Below are positions 49,906-60,100 of a DNA stretch of 64,000 nucleotides, piece by piece. A model generated the notes under the pieces. It made no database searches. It worked only from the letters and a program-made list of their open reading frames with translations, and was not told the DNA's origin. Numbering within the stretch: position 1 is the first letter of the stretch; the number at the start of each line of letters is the position of its first letter. This DNA is from DTLC01 sp964555645 (GTDB taxonomy: Bacteria > Verrucomicrobiota > Verrucomicrobiia > Limisphaerales > DTLC01). The stretch spans positions 186,001-250,000 of the forward strand of contig CAZKTA010000001.1 of assembly GCA_964555645.1 (NCBI GenBank), in the 5' to 3' direction. The translations under genes and the position numbers were made by a program.

Positions 49906-50301
49906 ATGGCGCGAATCGTTGGAGTTGAAATACCGGGTAACAAGCGCATAGACATAGCGCTGCGTTACATATACGGCATTGGACCGAGTAATTCGAAAGA
50001 GATTCTTGCCCGGGCAAACATTGACCCAAGCATCCGGGCAAAAGACCTTACCGAACAGCAACTGTCGCAAATTGTCCATGCCATTCAGGAAGGCAAATAC
50101 GTCATCGAAGGCGACTTGCGCCGCGAGATCGGCATGAACCTTAAACGTTTGCAGGGCATCAAGTGTTATCGTGGCCTGCGGCATTTGCGTGGGTTACCAG
50201 TGCGGGGCCAGCGCACACGCACAAATGCACGCACACGCAAAGGACCGCGCAAGACAGTCGGCGTGGTACGCAATCCACACGCAAAGCGCGGCATACACTA
50301 G
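49906..50301 (+). CDS. rpsM: 30S ribosomal protein S13
   Basis: 131 residues: 'MARIVGVEIPGNKRIDIALR', 'YIYGIGPSNSKEILARANID', 'EGDLRREIGMNLKRLQGIKC', 'YRGLRHLRGLPVRGQRTRTN' and 'ARTRKGPRKTV', the basic tail contacting P-site tRNA. Normal, with a slightly longer C-terminus. Confidence 0.98.
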   Translation: MARIVGVEIPGNKRIDIALRYIYGIGPSNSKEILARANIDPSIRAKDLTEQQLSQIVHAIQEGKYVIEGDLRREIGMNLKRLQGIKCYRGLRHLRGLPVRGQRTRTNARTRKGPRKTVGVVRNPHAKRGIH

Positions 50302-50325
50302 GTTTTTTGGCTTTTGGTTTTTGCT

Positions 50326-50946
50326 ATGGCTCAGGAATCACAAAAACAACCCGATCAGAAAAAGCAGTCTAAACCGGACGCAGGAACGAAACCCGAAAAG
50401 TCGGGTGCGAAACCGGCTGCCGAGGGCGCTCCGGCCAAACAACAGGCCAAAAAATCTGGCCTGACAACAGACGCGAAACAACAATCTGCCCCTGAAACCG
50501 AGCCGGTGCCTGAGGCAGTTTCCGCTGCGCCTACTGCTGAGGAATTGCTAACGGACGAACTTGCGCCCAAGAAAATTATCAAGGCCAAAGGCGCAAAAAA
50601 CATCGCGACCGGTATTGCAAATATCCTTGCCACTTTTAACAACACGGTCGTCAGCATCACCGACATGCAGGGCAATGTGCTTGCTTGGTCCAGCGCAGGC
50701 CGGGTCGGATTCAAAGGCTCGCGGAAAAGCACCGCATACGCAGCGCAGTTGGTCGCGCAAGATGCTGCACGTCAAGCCATGGCGCATGGTATGCGCGAGG
50801 TTGAGGTGCGCGTCAAGGGTCCGGGTTCAGGTCGCGAGTCGGCTATACGGGCGTTGCAAGCAGTTGGGCTTGAGATCACTGCAATCAAAGACGTTACACC
50901 TGTACCGCATAACGGTTGCAGACCGCGTAAGCGCCGGCGCGTATAA
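50326..50946 (+). CDS. rpsK: 30S ribosomal protein S11 with long N-terminal extension
   Basis: 206 residues from ATG 50326 (MAQESQKQPDQKKQSKPDAG), against about 130. The first about 80 residues are low complexity (Lys, Gln, Pro, Ala, Glu), then the S11 core: 'GIANILATFNNTVVSITDMQ', 'GNVLAWSSAGRVGFKGSRKS', 'AYAAQLVAQDAARQAMAHGM', 'VRVKGPGSGRESAIRALQAV' and 'DVTPVPHNGCRPRKRRRV'. No internal ATG with a good site is available just before the core, so the extension is probably translated. Confidence 0.95.
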   Translation: MAQESQKQPDQKKQSKPDAGTKPEKSGAKPAAEGAPAKQQAKKSGLTTDAKQQSAPETEPVPEAVSAAPTAEELLTDELAPKKIIKAKGAKNIATGIANILATFNNTVVSITDMQGNVLAWSSAGRVGFKGSRKSTAYAAQLVAQDAARQAMAHGMREVEVRVKGPGSGRESAIRALQAVGLEITAIKDVTPVPHNGCRPRKRRRV

Positions 50947-50994
50947 GATGAGTTTAACACACGAATTGAGCTTTTAAACTTGAGCTTTTAACAC

Positions 50995-51606
50995 ATGGCA
51001 CGTTACACAGGTCCACGAGTCCGCGTCAGCCGTAGGTTCGGCATACCGATTTTCGGTCCGAGCAAATACCTGGACCGGCGCAATTACGGTCCGGGGGCCC
51101 ATGGGCCAAAATCGCGTCGGCACAAATTAACCGATTACGCGATGGCCCTTATGGAGAAGCAGAAGTTGAGATACTACTATGGCTTGCAAGAACGGCAGTT
51201 TCGTAATGTGTTCGAGCGCGCACTCAAACGCCGGGGCGTTACCGGCGAGCAAATGATCCAGATCCTTGAGACGCGCCTTGACAACGTGGTTTACCACCTC
51301 GGGTTTGCAAGTACACGCGCTGCTGCGCGCCAGATGGTTGTCCACGGCCATATCAAGGTCAATGGCCGCAAGGTGACAGTCCCGTCTTACGCGCTCAGGG
51401 TCGGCGACGCCGTTCAGGTCAAGGACACCACCGTGAGCCGACAGCTTGCGTTACGTAACCTTGAGGCTGCTGCAAGTCGGGCGGTGCCAGATTGGCTCTC
51501 ACTCAGCAAGGACGAGCTTAAAGGTGTGCTAATGCGCATACCAACCATGGATGAGATACAGCCAATTGCAAATGTACAGGCTGTGGTCGAGTTTTATTCA
51601 AAGTGA
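50995..51606 (+). CDS. rpsD: 30S ribosomal protein S4
   Basis: 203 residues: 'MARYTGPRVRVSRRFGIPIF', 'RRNYGPGAHGPKSRRHKLTD', 'KQKLRYYYGLQERQFRNVFE', S4 RNA-binding domain 'LDNVVYHLGFASTRAAARQM', 'VVHGHIKVNGRKVTVPSYAL'. No zinc cysteines at the N-terminus. Typical alpha-operon order rpsM-rpsK-rpsD-rpoA-rplQ. Confidence 0.98.
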   Translation: MARYTGPRVRVSRRFGIPIFGPSKYLDRRNYGPGAHGPKSRRHKLTDYAMALMEKQKLRYYYGLQERQFRNVFERALKRRGVTGEQMIQILETRLDNVVYHLGFASTRAAARQMVVHGHIKVNGRKVTVPSYALRVGDAVQVKDTTVSRQLALRNLEAAASRAVPDWLSLSKDELKGVLMRIPTMDEIQPIANVQAVVEFYSK

Positions 51607-51784
51607 AATATGGGTCGGAGCCGGCAGAATTTAATTTCGCTTGTTACAGTGCCTGGTTGCGGGTTTTGTGGCTTTGTTGCATTTGGTAGTTTTGGATTGT
51701 GTATTGACGAACCCGTAAAGGTGCAACCGGCTGGTAAATTGACCAGTCCGATGTAATTCTAATAGCAAGATTTAGAGGACAGAT

Positions 51785-52825
51785 ATGCCAGTACGTTTAG
51801 GACGATTCGAAATGCCAAAGCGGTTGATGAAAGACGAAGCAACCGCAACTGATACTTACGCAAAGTACGTTGCCGAGCCGTTTGAGCCCGGCTACGGCCA
51901 TACCATCGGTAACTCGCTCAGACGCGTTTTGCTCTCGTCACTCGAGGGCGCTGCAATTACTTCGGTAAAGATTGATGGTGTCCAACATGAGTTTACGACC
52001 ATCGAAGGTGTGGTTGAGGATGTAACCGACATAGTTTTGAACCTCAAAAAAGTCAGGTTCAAGGTACATAATCGCGAGCCGCAGACATTGCTGTTGTCAG
52101 TCAACAAAGAAGGCGAAGTCACAGCAGCAGATATACAGCTCAACCAGAACGTCGAGCTGGTCAATCCGCAGCAGCACATCTGCACAATAGACAAGAAACG
52201 CAAGCTCGAAATGGAACTCGAGGTAAAGGTTGGCCGCGGGTTTCTCCCAAGTGACGAAAACAAAAAGCCGGGCCAGCCAATCGGGGTCATACCGATTGAT
52301 TCGCTGTTTTCACCTGTTACACGTGTGCGGTATTCTGTTGAAGCTGCACGCGTCGGGCAACGCACAGATTACGATAGGTTGATCCTTGAAATTTGGACTG
52401 ATGGCCGGATTACGCCTGATGACGCACTTGTACAAGCTTCGGGGATCTTGCAACGGCACCTGGATGTGTTCGTTGGATACGATAAGAACGCAGTTGAGTT
52501 TGAAGAGGTCGTTGACAGACAAGACGAGGAACGTAAGAAACTCAAGAAACTCCTCAACATGAGTGTCAACGAAATCGAGCTTAGCGTTCGTGCGGCCAAC
52601 TGTCTCAACAACGCAAACATCACTACAGTGGGCCAGTTGGCAATGAAAACCGAGCAGGAAATGCTCAAGTACCGCAACTTCGGCAAAAAATCACTCAACG
52701 AGATCAAAGAAAAACTCGCCGCACTTGGCAAACAATTCGGTGTCGAGTTGCGTTTGGGCATGACGTTTGAGCCGGGTCTGCTTGAAACGCCCAAGGAAGA
52801 ACAGGCAACCACCAAAAACAACTAA
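51785..52825 (+). CDS. rpoA: RNA polymerase subunit alpha
   Basis: 346 residues. N-terminal dimerisation domain with 'YVAEPFEPGYGHTIGNSLRR', 'VLLSSLEGAAITSVKIDGVQ', 'HEFTTIEGVVEDVTDIVLNL' and 'VRYSVEAARVGQRTDYDRLI', linker about 235-260, then CTD with 'IELSVRAANCLNNANITTVG' and 'LLKY'-type 'MLKYRNFGKKSLNEIKEKLA'. ATG 51785 with AGAGGA 5-10 bases upstream. The 178-base spacer before it has TTGACG and TTGACC hexamers and may hold a promoter, without a clear -10. Confidence 0.98.
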   Translation: MPVRLGRFEMPKRLMKDEATATDTYAKYVAEPFEPGYGHTIGNSLRRVLLSSLEGAAITSVKIDGVQHEFTTIEGVVEDVTDIVLNLKKVRFKVHNREPQTLLLSVNKEGEVTAADIQLNQNVELVNPQQHICTIDKKRKLEMELEVKVGRGFLPSDENKKPGQPIGVIPIDSLFSPVTRVRYSVEAARVGQRTDYDRLILEIWTDGRITPDDALVQASGILQRHLDVFVGYDKNAVEFEEVVDRQDEERKKLKKLLNMSVNEIELSVRAANCLNNANITTVGQLAMKTEQEMLKYRNFGKKSLNEIKEKLAALGKQFGVELRLGMTFEPGLLETPKEEQATTKNN

Positions 52826-52830
52826 GTGCC

Positions 52831-53295
52831 GTGCGTCACCTCAAACGTACAGTTAAGTTGGGCCGTAAAAGCGAGCATCGCAATGCCATGCTCGCCAACT
52901 TGGTCTGCGGTCTGATCAAGCACAAACGCGTCACAACCACACTTGCCAAGGCAAAAGCCGCCCGGCCACTGGCGGAGAAAATGATTACCTTGGGCAAACG
53001 CGGTACCGTGTATGCACGCAGACTTGCAGCAGCACGTCTGCATGTGCGCGGGCCGCACGGCGACCTTTCCAAGGAAGAACGCAAGAAATGGCGCAAAAAC
53101 GAGGATGTCATTCGAATCCTGTTTGAAGAACTTGCGCCCGGCTTCAAAGACCGCAACGGCGGTTACACGCGTATAATTCGACTCGCCAAACGCCAGGGTG
53201 ACGCAAGCCAAATGGCCATTCTCGAGTGGGTCGAAGCGCAACCTGTTGCCGCTGCCCCAACAGCTCAAGCCGCACCGGCTGAAAAAAAGAGTTAA
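52831..53295 (+). CDS. rplQ: 50S ribosomal protein L17
   Basis: 154 residues from GTG 52831 (MRHLKRTVKLGRKSEHRNAM). 'LANLVCGLIKHKRVTTTLAK', 'AKAARPLAEKMITLGKRG', 'GFKDRNGGYTRIIRLAKRQG' and 'DASQMAILEWVE' are family blocks. A C-terminal Ala/Pro tail extends it by about 20 residues. 5 bases after rpoA; last gene of the cluster. Confidence 0.97.
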   Translation: MRHLKRTVKLGRKSEHRNAMLANLVCGLIKHKRVTTTLAKAKAARPLAEKMITLGKRGTVYARRLAAARLHVRGPHGDLSKEERKKWRKNEDVIRILFEELAPGFKDRNGGYTRIIRLAKRQGDASQMAILEWVEAQPVAAAPTAQAAPAEKKS

Positions 53296-53325
53296 GCCGG
53301 TTAGAACAGCGCCTCACTCTTGCGC

Positions 53326-53365
53326 CCCATGTCGCCAAGTTTGCTTAATTAGCCGCCGACATGGG
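53326..53365. terminator. Inverted repeat 31 bases after rplQ
   Basis: CCCATGTCG (53326-53334) and CGACATGGG (53357-53365) are perfect reverse complements with a 22-base AT-rich loop. No T-tract follows, so it is at best a weak or Rho-assisted end point for the ribosomal operon; it may equally be an extragenic palindrome. Confidence 0.4.
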
Positions 53366-53945
53366 TGTTCACCAGGAAGCGCGATGCGCGGAAAAGCTGT
53401 TAGCGCATTTCTGGGCGTGTGGTTCTCGGCTTAGGATTTTCCTTGTGGCCTGCGCTCGTGACCGAGCCAAAGGCTTTCACCCATTGCGCTGCTCACTTGC
53501 ACTGCGACTGGCGTTCCGTGCAAGACACAATTCTTATCCAGAACATTGTCTGCCCGTGAATCCACTTTGGCGATATTCGAAATAAGAGTTCGTTGTAGAT
53601 CCGACCTGCGCCAAGTCGGTTTTCCTACGGTCTTTTGGCGGAACCACTGCCGGGCAGGCGGGGCGGAGCGGACCGGACCGAACTTTTGCACCTGCCGCAA
53701 CCATTGAGTTCTCACCAAGCCTTCAGGGCAGCGACGGGCGTAAAGCCACCAAAGTCAGCTTCAATAGCTTTGAACAGGTGAGCAAAGCTGGAGGGAAAGA
53801 CCAGCTTTGCAGTCTGCCGCTGCAATGTCCGGAATAAACCCGTTCAGATGCATGGTTGGAAACCGCTCGCTTGCTTCATATTTGACCGATGCAATTATTG
53901 TGGAGGAACGTTTTGCACTTTCGCAGGTATGGTGTGCAAGCCAAT

Positions 53946-53973
53946 GTCACCAGTTATGGTGACTTGTCTTTTT
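53946..53973 (+). terminator. Terminator-like hairpin with no gene before it
   Basis: GTCACCA-GTTA-TGGTGAC (53946-53963) is a perfect 7-bp stem with a tetraloop followed by TTGTCTTTTT (53964-53973). It lies 650 bases after rplQ and 169 before the secreted protein gene. Either the end of an unrecognised transcript (GGAGG occurs at 53899) or a leader structure for the downstream gene. Confidence 0.5.
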
Positions 53974-54141
53974 CGGGAGATTAACATAAAAGGGGTGCCA
54001 ACTGAGCAAACATTCGATGGGAGTACGGTATGCACCGAGCTGGATTGTGTGGTGCAAGATAAGTTGCAATGCTTTTACTTGGGGGCGGAATGCGGTTTGG
54101 TGAGACGTTAGAACATAAACCCACAACTTAAAAAACTAACT

Positions 54142-55734
54142 ATGAAGCACGTAATCAAATTCCGAAAACAACTCCTTTCGGCCTTCGTCAGCTTGGCGTT
54201 GGCCGGCTCGGCCAGCACCGGCTTGGCACAGGACCTGGTCATAAGTACGTTCGACGATGATTCCTGGATCAGCGGAATGTGGCCGTGGTGGGGGGGAGCC
54301 ACTTACAGTTATTCTTGGGATTCATCCCAAGATGCCAGCAACAACCCAAGCTCAGGCTCATTAAAGATCACCGCCACATTCACCGGCGAACCTGGTCAAC
54401 AATATGCAATCGGCGCGTCTTTGGCTGGGGGCTGGGCATATAACAGCAGTCTCACGGTTACATGTGCATTTTTCACCAATCTGGTGATGGATGTCTTGTG
54501 GGACACAAACTCCACAATTGCAACGTCCACATTCTTCGGCAGTGGGGACCCCCAAGGTCTTGGTTTGGGACTCGCAACACCCACTTGGGGCCAAACGTGG
54601 ATTCCGAATGCAAACCAGCCAGTGCTGGCTGCCACAGGCACGTGGGAACGTGTAGTGATCCCCTTGAATCCAACCTGGCCAAATGTTCCTGCGCTTATAT
54701 TCAAGAAGTGGTTTGGAGGCGCGCTAAACGGCACGATCACTTTTTGGGTGGACAATATCAGGTTTGTCCCTGTTGCAGGTCCTCCTCCACCGCCTCCGAC
54801 TTTAACCCTTACACGGGTAGGCAATAACAAGGGGTTGCAACTGTTCACCAGTGCTCCTGGTAACTTGTGGCAACGTCAGTCTATCCGCACTCTCGGAGGC
54901 GAGTATTCTTGGTATAATGCTGGCGATACGATGACGTACTCGTTTACACTGACGAACTTCCCAACTGCGCCCGATGTGCAGGATTTCCAGGCGCACATTT
55001 TCCTTGTGCCTGGGGAGGCAGGCTTCAATATGCCTTGGGGGCCTGGCGATTCCTTCATAGATTGGAATGCAACGAACGCAATTTTCCTCCGGCTTCAGTA
55101 TGAGTCTGGTGCAGGAAATTACGTCTGTCGGTTCATGTATAAGACAAACCAAGGCAGTGGCAACAGCATGTTCTTTGGTGCAGGTATGGCCGCAGCTGTG
55201 ACGAACCCGGTGGTCCTTGGCACGTGGAGTGTGACCTTCGCCAACAACACGGACTTTACGCTGACCGGCCCTGGAGGCGCAAGCGCGAGCGGCTCGTTGC
55301 CAGAAGATGTCGCGGCGCTGTTTGAAAATCCGTTGTATGCGTATTTTGGTGTTCAGCCTAACTCAGAGGCAAACATCGGCAGGTCAGCCACGTTTAGCAG
55401 AATACAGATTCTCCGAGGAACTCAAGCGTTAATAGACGACAGTTTCACAACTGCGCCTTTGGATACCGTTAACACTTGGGCAATCGTTGCAGTTGTCCCG
55501 GCGGGTGTTGTCGTGGTGCCCCAAGACGCGGCCTACTGGTTGACGTGGACATTACCTGACGTTGGTTTTGGATTGCAGGTCAGCACAAATGTGGTAAATC
55601 CTGACTCGTGGGTTGACGCCGATCCAGAATTGTTCACCCCCAGATCAATAGGCGGGATGAGACGAGTCTTGGTTCCTTTCAGCGTGCCCGGGGAGAACGC
55701 GGGGTACTTCCGCTTGCTGAAGCCGGGTAACTGA
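54142..55734 (+). CDS. Secreted two-domain protein with a poly-proline linker
   Basis: 530 residues with a signal peptide (MKHVIKFRKQLLSAFVSLAL...GLAQ, cleavage near 29). Residues 30-212 form a beta-sandwich resembling carbohydrate-binding modules ('LVISTFDDDSW', 'GTITFWVDNIRFVPV'); a PPPPPP linker starts at residue 216; residues 225-440 form a second LamG/beta-sandwich-like domain ('NAGDTMTYSFTLTNFPTAPD', 'TFSRIQILRGTQALIDDSF'). The end, 'YWLTWTLPDVGFGLQVSTNV' to 'GYFRLLKPGN', is the beta module also found at the end of the large subtilase. No catalytic residues recognised. A strong terminator follows. Confidence 0.75.
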   Translation: MKHVIKFRKQLLSAFVSLALAGSASTGLAQDLVISTFDDDSWISGMWPWWGGATYSYSWDSSQDASNNPSSGSLKITATFTGEPGQQYAIGASLAGGWAYNSSLTVTCAFFTNLVMDVLWDTNSTIATSTFFGSGDPQGLGLGLATPTWGQTWIPNANQPVLAATGTWERVVIPLNPTWPNVPALIFKKWFGGALNGTITFWVDNIRFVPVAGPPPPPPTLTLTRVGNNKGLQLFTSAPGNLWQRQSIRTLGGEYSWYNAGDTMTYSFTLTNFPTAPDVQDFQAHIFLVPGEAGFNMPWGPGDSFIDWNATNAIFLRLQYESGAGNYVCRFMYKTNQGSGNSMFFGAGMAAAVTNPVVLGTWSVTFANNTDFTLTGPGGASASGSLPEDVAALFENPLYAYFGVQPNSEANIGRSATFSRIQILRGTQALIDDSFTTAPLDTVNTWAIVAVVPAGVVVVPQDAAYWLTWTLPDVGFGLQVSTNVVNPDSWVDADPELFTPRSIGGMRRVLVPFSVPGENAGYFRLLKPGN

Positions 55735-55752
55735 AAGGCGAGTCAGATCACA

Positions 55753-55788
55753 GCGGGCGCCGGCTATGCAGGCGCCCGCGTTTTTTTT
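55753..55788 (+). terminator. Strong intrinsic terminator
   Basis: GCGGGCGCC (55753-55761) and GGCGCCCGC (55771-55779) form a perfect 9-bp GC stem with a 9-base loop, followed by G and eight T (55781-55788). It ends the secreted protein gene 19 bases after its stop. Confidence 0.93.
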
Positions 55789-57144
55789 GAGAACCATCGG
55801 CGAACACCCCGTTAAGCTCGTATGGCTTGATATTTGAAACTATAAGTATGAGCAGGCCCATTTAACAAAGCTGCTGTGCTGCGGCAGGGCTTTACACGTA
55901 GTGTTTGGACGTGATTGTCCCACCACCATCTTTGGGCGAGGTTGTTGTGCCGACTGATGGTAAGCAAATGCACAAGTTGTTAATTGCGTAAATAACAGTT
56001 GCTAGACCGCTGTTAGGCTTGCGAATATGTGCGGACGATGGTGTGACACGACGCACTGCCACGCAGCGGTTGGTATTTTACGCGCTTATTTAACCTGGCT
56101 ACATGGCCACATGTGGGTGATGGCCAAACCGAGGGCCTCCAGGGCAGATACCTCAACTGCGGTTTAGTAATGCTTTGGGAAAGCTCTCGGTGTTAGATTG
56201 CATCAGTCGGGAGTGAGTTCCACTTTTGGCTTTATTTTGGGAACATTAAAATGGTGCGGTGGTGGGGTTTTTAGAGTGTGTGTGCTGGCAACTTGCAGAC
56301 CTGCTGTTGGTGAACCGGGATGGACTGCCTGTGCATCGGAGCCGGTGCGTGTGCGCTTATGTGGAAGGGTTAGCTGCTGGCGTGTACTGGCGCTGTTGCG
56401 CGCCTACGCGGCCGGAACTCAACCCGGCAGAATACGGTCTAGGGGCATCTTAAAAGCCATGCTTTGGCCAATCTTCTGTCCCAAAGACGTTGGGCATTTG
56501 AGGCGTGAGGCCTGGGCGGCAACTGCGGCGGCAGTGAGCACTGGCGGTGTCGGAGTTTGATTCGGGCGATCTGGCGCAAGCGGGGCTTTCCTTTTTGACC
56601 ATTTTATACGGGAATCGTTTGGAGTTTTTTTTCCACCAGATTTACGCTCAGCACCAACGCGCAGCCAATAGCCATAACCCAGCTTAGGGCAAGCCAGTTC
56701 GTATGTCTTTGTTGTTTGCATTGTTACTGCGGGTTAAAATGGCAAACAACTCGCTGCCGGGCCGGGTTTTTATCCCACAGCCATCCGGGCAATTTCATCG
56801 GGACGCTACAATTCTTGCTGCCTACGGCTAAATTGAAAGCCGAAGATTTGACTCTTACACTGGGTGGAGCGCTACTTGGGGTAAGCGAGTCGCTTAAAGT
56901 GCAGGGCTTGCAACAAAACCACCACAGTAGGCTCGGAATTGTATAGGCGATTTGAATTGTCTGGTTAAATAAACAGGCCAGGATTGTTATAAGGGGGGCT
57001 GTGTAGTGGTTACAGTGGGCAGGCGCATTTTTTGTGGCGGGGTGTTTTCGTTGCGGATTGGAACATTTGGGCTTTTTGGCTCACGCGATTTTTGTATGCT
57101 GCGGCTGCTTGCGGGCTGAGACGAGTAGGGCTAAGGTTTGCGTC
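55789..57144. other. Intergenic region holding a transposase relic
   Basis: 1.36 kb between two secreted protein genes. Only the decayed IS630-like stretch at about 56250-56600 is recognisable. Terminal inverted repeats of an insertion sequence could not be defined. Nothing seen in 55800-56200 or 56620-57144. Confidence 0.6.
56250..56600 (+). pseudogene. Decayed IS630-family transposase, C-terminal part
   Basis: Three reading frames in turn show the order of an IS630-type DDE transposase C-terminus. Frame from 56259: 'VGFLECVCWQLADLLLVNRD' then 'GLPVHRSRCVCAYVEG' (normally WDGLPAHRS) and 'RPELNPAEYGLG' (normally APELNPVEYLWG, with the last catalytic Glu). A second frame near 56477: 'FCPKDVGHLRREAW'. 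A third frame at 56557-56598: 'LIRAIWRKRGFPF' and stop. At least two frameshifts and a stop at 56451-56453 separate them. The N-terminal helix-turn-helix half was not found. Confidence 0.75.
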
Positions 57145-60100
57145 GTGAAGTTTGCAGTTAACGGTCGTACTTTTGGTTCGGTACTTATCGGGCTCACCTT
57201 AGTCTTGTGGCAGGTGACGGCTCTTCAGGCAAAGCCGATTCGACTTCGTAACTGCACGATCCAAGATGATCCGATCCACAGGACTCAATTTCGCGGAAAA
57301 GCCGTAATTAACAAATCTTTGGACGGGCTGTTTTTGGTTCAATTCGAGGGCAGCCTGAGACCCGACTGGCGTGCGCGCTTGCGCGATCTTGGAGTCGAAT
57401 TGCTTCGGTACGTACCTGAAGACGCATTTGTAGCGCGGTTTAATGCCGTTGAGCCGAGTAGGCTGAACTCGGTGTCATTTGTGCGTTGGGTCGGCGAGTA
57501 CAAGGCTGAGTATAAAGTTCACGGGGCGTTGCGCGGGCATTTCCAAGTGCGAACTGCCGCGCCTGAATCTGTTCGGATAGCGGTGTTGCTATGTCCCGAT
57601 GCGCAGCCAGCGCAAGCAAGTCAAACGCGCGCGCAGATGCTCAGTGTTCATCAAGAGTCCAAGCTGCGCTTGGGTACAGTGTTACGTGGAAAGATTTCTG
57701 CAGCTAGTTTGAATGCATTGGCGGAGTCGGATGCAGTTTTGTGGATTGAACCTGACCGAGACATGAGATTGTTTGACGAGGTCGCGTCGAAGATTGTTGC
57801 TGGTGATGGCGGGCCGAACCTGTTACTTGCACAAGCACTCGGGTACGACGGCAGTGGCATAGCAGTTGCAGTGGCCGACAGCGGCTTAAACACGGGCGAC
57901 GCCGCAACGATGCATCCTGATTTATTCGGGCGGACACCGGTGTTTTTCTGGTACGCCGGATTGCCGGATGCAGCAGATGAGCATGGTCATGGCACACATG
58001 TCGCCGGTATAATCGCCGGTGACGGCGCAACGGGGCGAACGGATGACTCCGGCGCATTGTACGGCCTCGGTGTTGCGCCGGGCGCGTTAATAATTGCCCA
58101 ACGTATCTTTGATGGGTTCGGAAATTACTGCCCGCCACCGAGCTTCGAAAAGCTCACTCGGGACGCAACACGCGCGGGGGCTGTTATCGGGTCGAACAGT
58201 TGGGGTGACGATACGCATGGCCGGTACGACCTGAGCGCAATGGAGTTTGACGAACTGGTGCGTGATGCGGATTTCCTCAAGCCGGGCGATCAGCCGTACA
58301 TTTTGGAATTTTCGGCAGGCAACGCTGGTCCGGCAGCTCAAACCATTGGCAGTCCTGCCGTGGCGAAGAATGTAATTGCAACTGGCGCATGTCAGAACGA
58401 CAGGTTTGACCTTTTCATTTACGACATTGGCTCAGAGGCGATGGCAGACTTTTCAAGTCGTGGTCCGTGCGAAGACGGCCGGGTCAAGCCCGACCTTGTT
58501 GCACCCGGCACGTGGATTGCCTCATTACAATCGGCTGCGGCCGGTGACGAAAACGCCTGGCTCCCAATTGACGAGTATTACCAGTATCAAGGCGGCACAA
58601 GCCAGGCTGGTCCACATGTTTCAGGTGCCGCAGCCGTGTTTGTGCAACTGTACAGGCAATTGTATGGGGGCAAAACGCCGTCACCTGCACTTGTAAAGGC
58701 GGCGCTGATTAATGCAGCGGTTGATATGGACGACTCGGTTGGAACACCGCCGGTGCCAAACAACGATGAAGGTTGGGGACGCGTAGATCTGACCGGACTA
58801 GTCGAACCGGAGGCGGGCATCGAATACTTAGACCAGACACAAACGCTTACGAATGGTCAGTTGTATGAACATCGCATTTACCTCGGCACCGCCGATCTGC
58901 CACTCAAGGTCACGCTTTGCTACACGGACGTGCCCGGGTTCCCGGCTGCAATCCCGGCACTTGTAAACGATCTTGACCTTGAGGTGGTTGCACCGGATCG
59001 GACTGTGTACAAGGGCAACCAGTTTTATGAAGGTGTTTCGGTACCGAACCCACTGGCTTCGGATTGCATTAACAATGTCGAAGGTGTTTTTGTTCCTGAG
59101 CCGGTGCCCGGCGAATGGTTTGTGCGCGTGCGCGGGGTGAATGTCGTGGCAGATGCACGGCTGGACACGGAGGACGTTGATCAAGATTTTGCGCTGGTGA
59201 TCTCGGCTGGGTTTGCGGCTGCTGGCGAAGGTATGTTGGTTTTTGATCGGAAGGCGTACACTGCCCCAGACAGAATAAAGATGCGTGTGGTTGACACTGA
59301 CCTGGTGGGCAGCTCGAACCTCACTGTCACTGTTACGAGCACGACAGAGTCATTAGGCGAAAATGTGTTCCTGCACGCTGCAACTCAGTTTGGCACGTTT
59401 ACGGGCACGGTAGCAGTTGCAGCGGGACCGCCGGTGGCTGACGGTGTGCTTGACGTTGCAGATGGCGACGTCATTGAGGCAAGGTATTTCGATGTGTCAG
59501 CGGGCGTGTGGCGTACTGCCAGGGCTGTTGTTGACCTTCAACCGCCAACAATTACTGCTGTCCGGGTGACAAACAGCTTTGGGCAAATGATCATCTCGTG
59601 GTACACAGCCGAACCGGCTAATTCGATTGTGTATTACGGGACCAATTCAGTCCTGAATCGTGCCGCTACCAACATCACGCTAACCACGAGTCATGTTGTT
59701 CGGTTGAGCGGGTTGGTGGCGGGACAAACTTACAGTTTCATTGTTGTGTCGGTTGATGCAGCCGGCAACGCACAGACAAACGACAACGGCGGTTTACTGT
59801 ACAGTTTTGTTGCGCCGCCGTCTGCACCGGTGTTGTTGGTTGACAGTTGGCTCCCGGACTTATTTGGTGGGCCACCGCCGTTGTCAGGTTACACGGATGC
59901 ATTGGAAATGGTCGGCGTCCGGTATGATGTGTGGGACGTGCGCATAAACGGCGAGCCGACCTTACAGATCCTCAGGCCCTACCGTGCTGTGATCTGGCGT
60001 GTACCGGAGTTGACTGGTGTTTGGAGTGCAGCCGAGCGCGTCGCGATCAGTAACTACCTCAATTCAGGTGGCAGCTTGTTCGTTGCGTCGATGGAGGTTT

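Larger units (their letters stand above)
53296..54141. other. 846-base intergenic region after rplQ
   Basis: No convincing gene. A minus-strand frame of 95 codons (53431-53718) has no family resemblance I recognise. Two hairpins are listed separately (53326-53365 and 53946-53973). The promoter of the secreted protein gene at 54142 should lie near the right end. Confidence 0.6.

Noticed and set aside
56198..56560. 120-codon plus-strand frame as a real gene
   Set aside because: It crosses the transposase relic in a frame that matches only one short part; the conserved blocks lie in three different frames.
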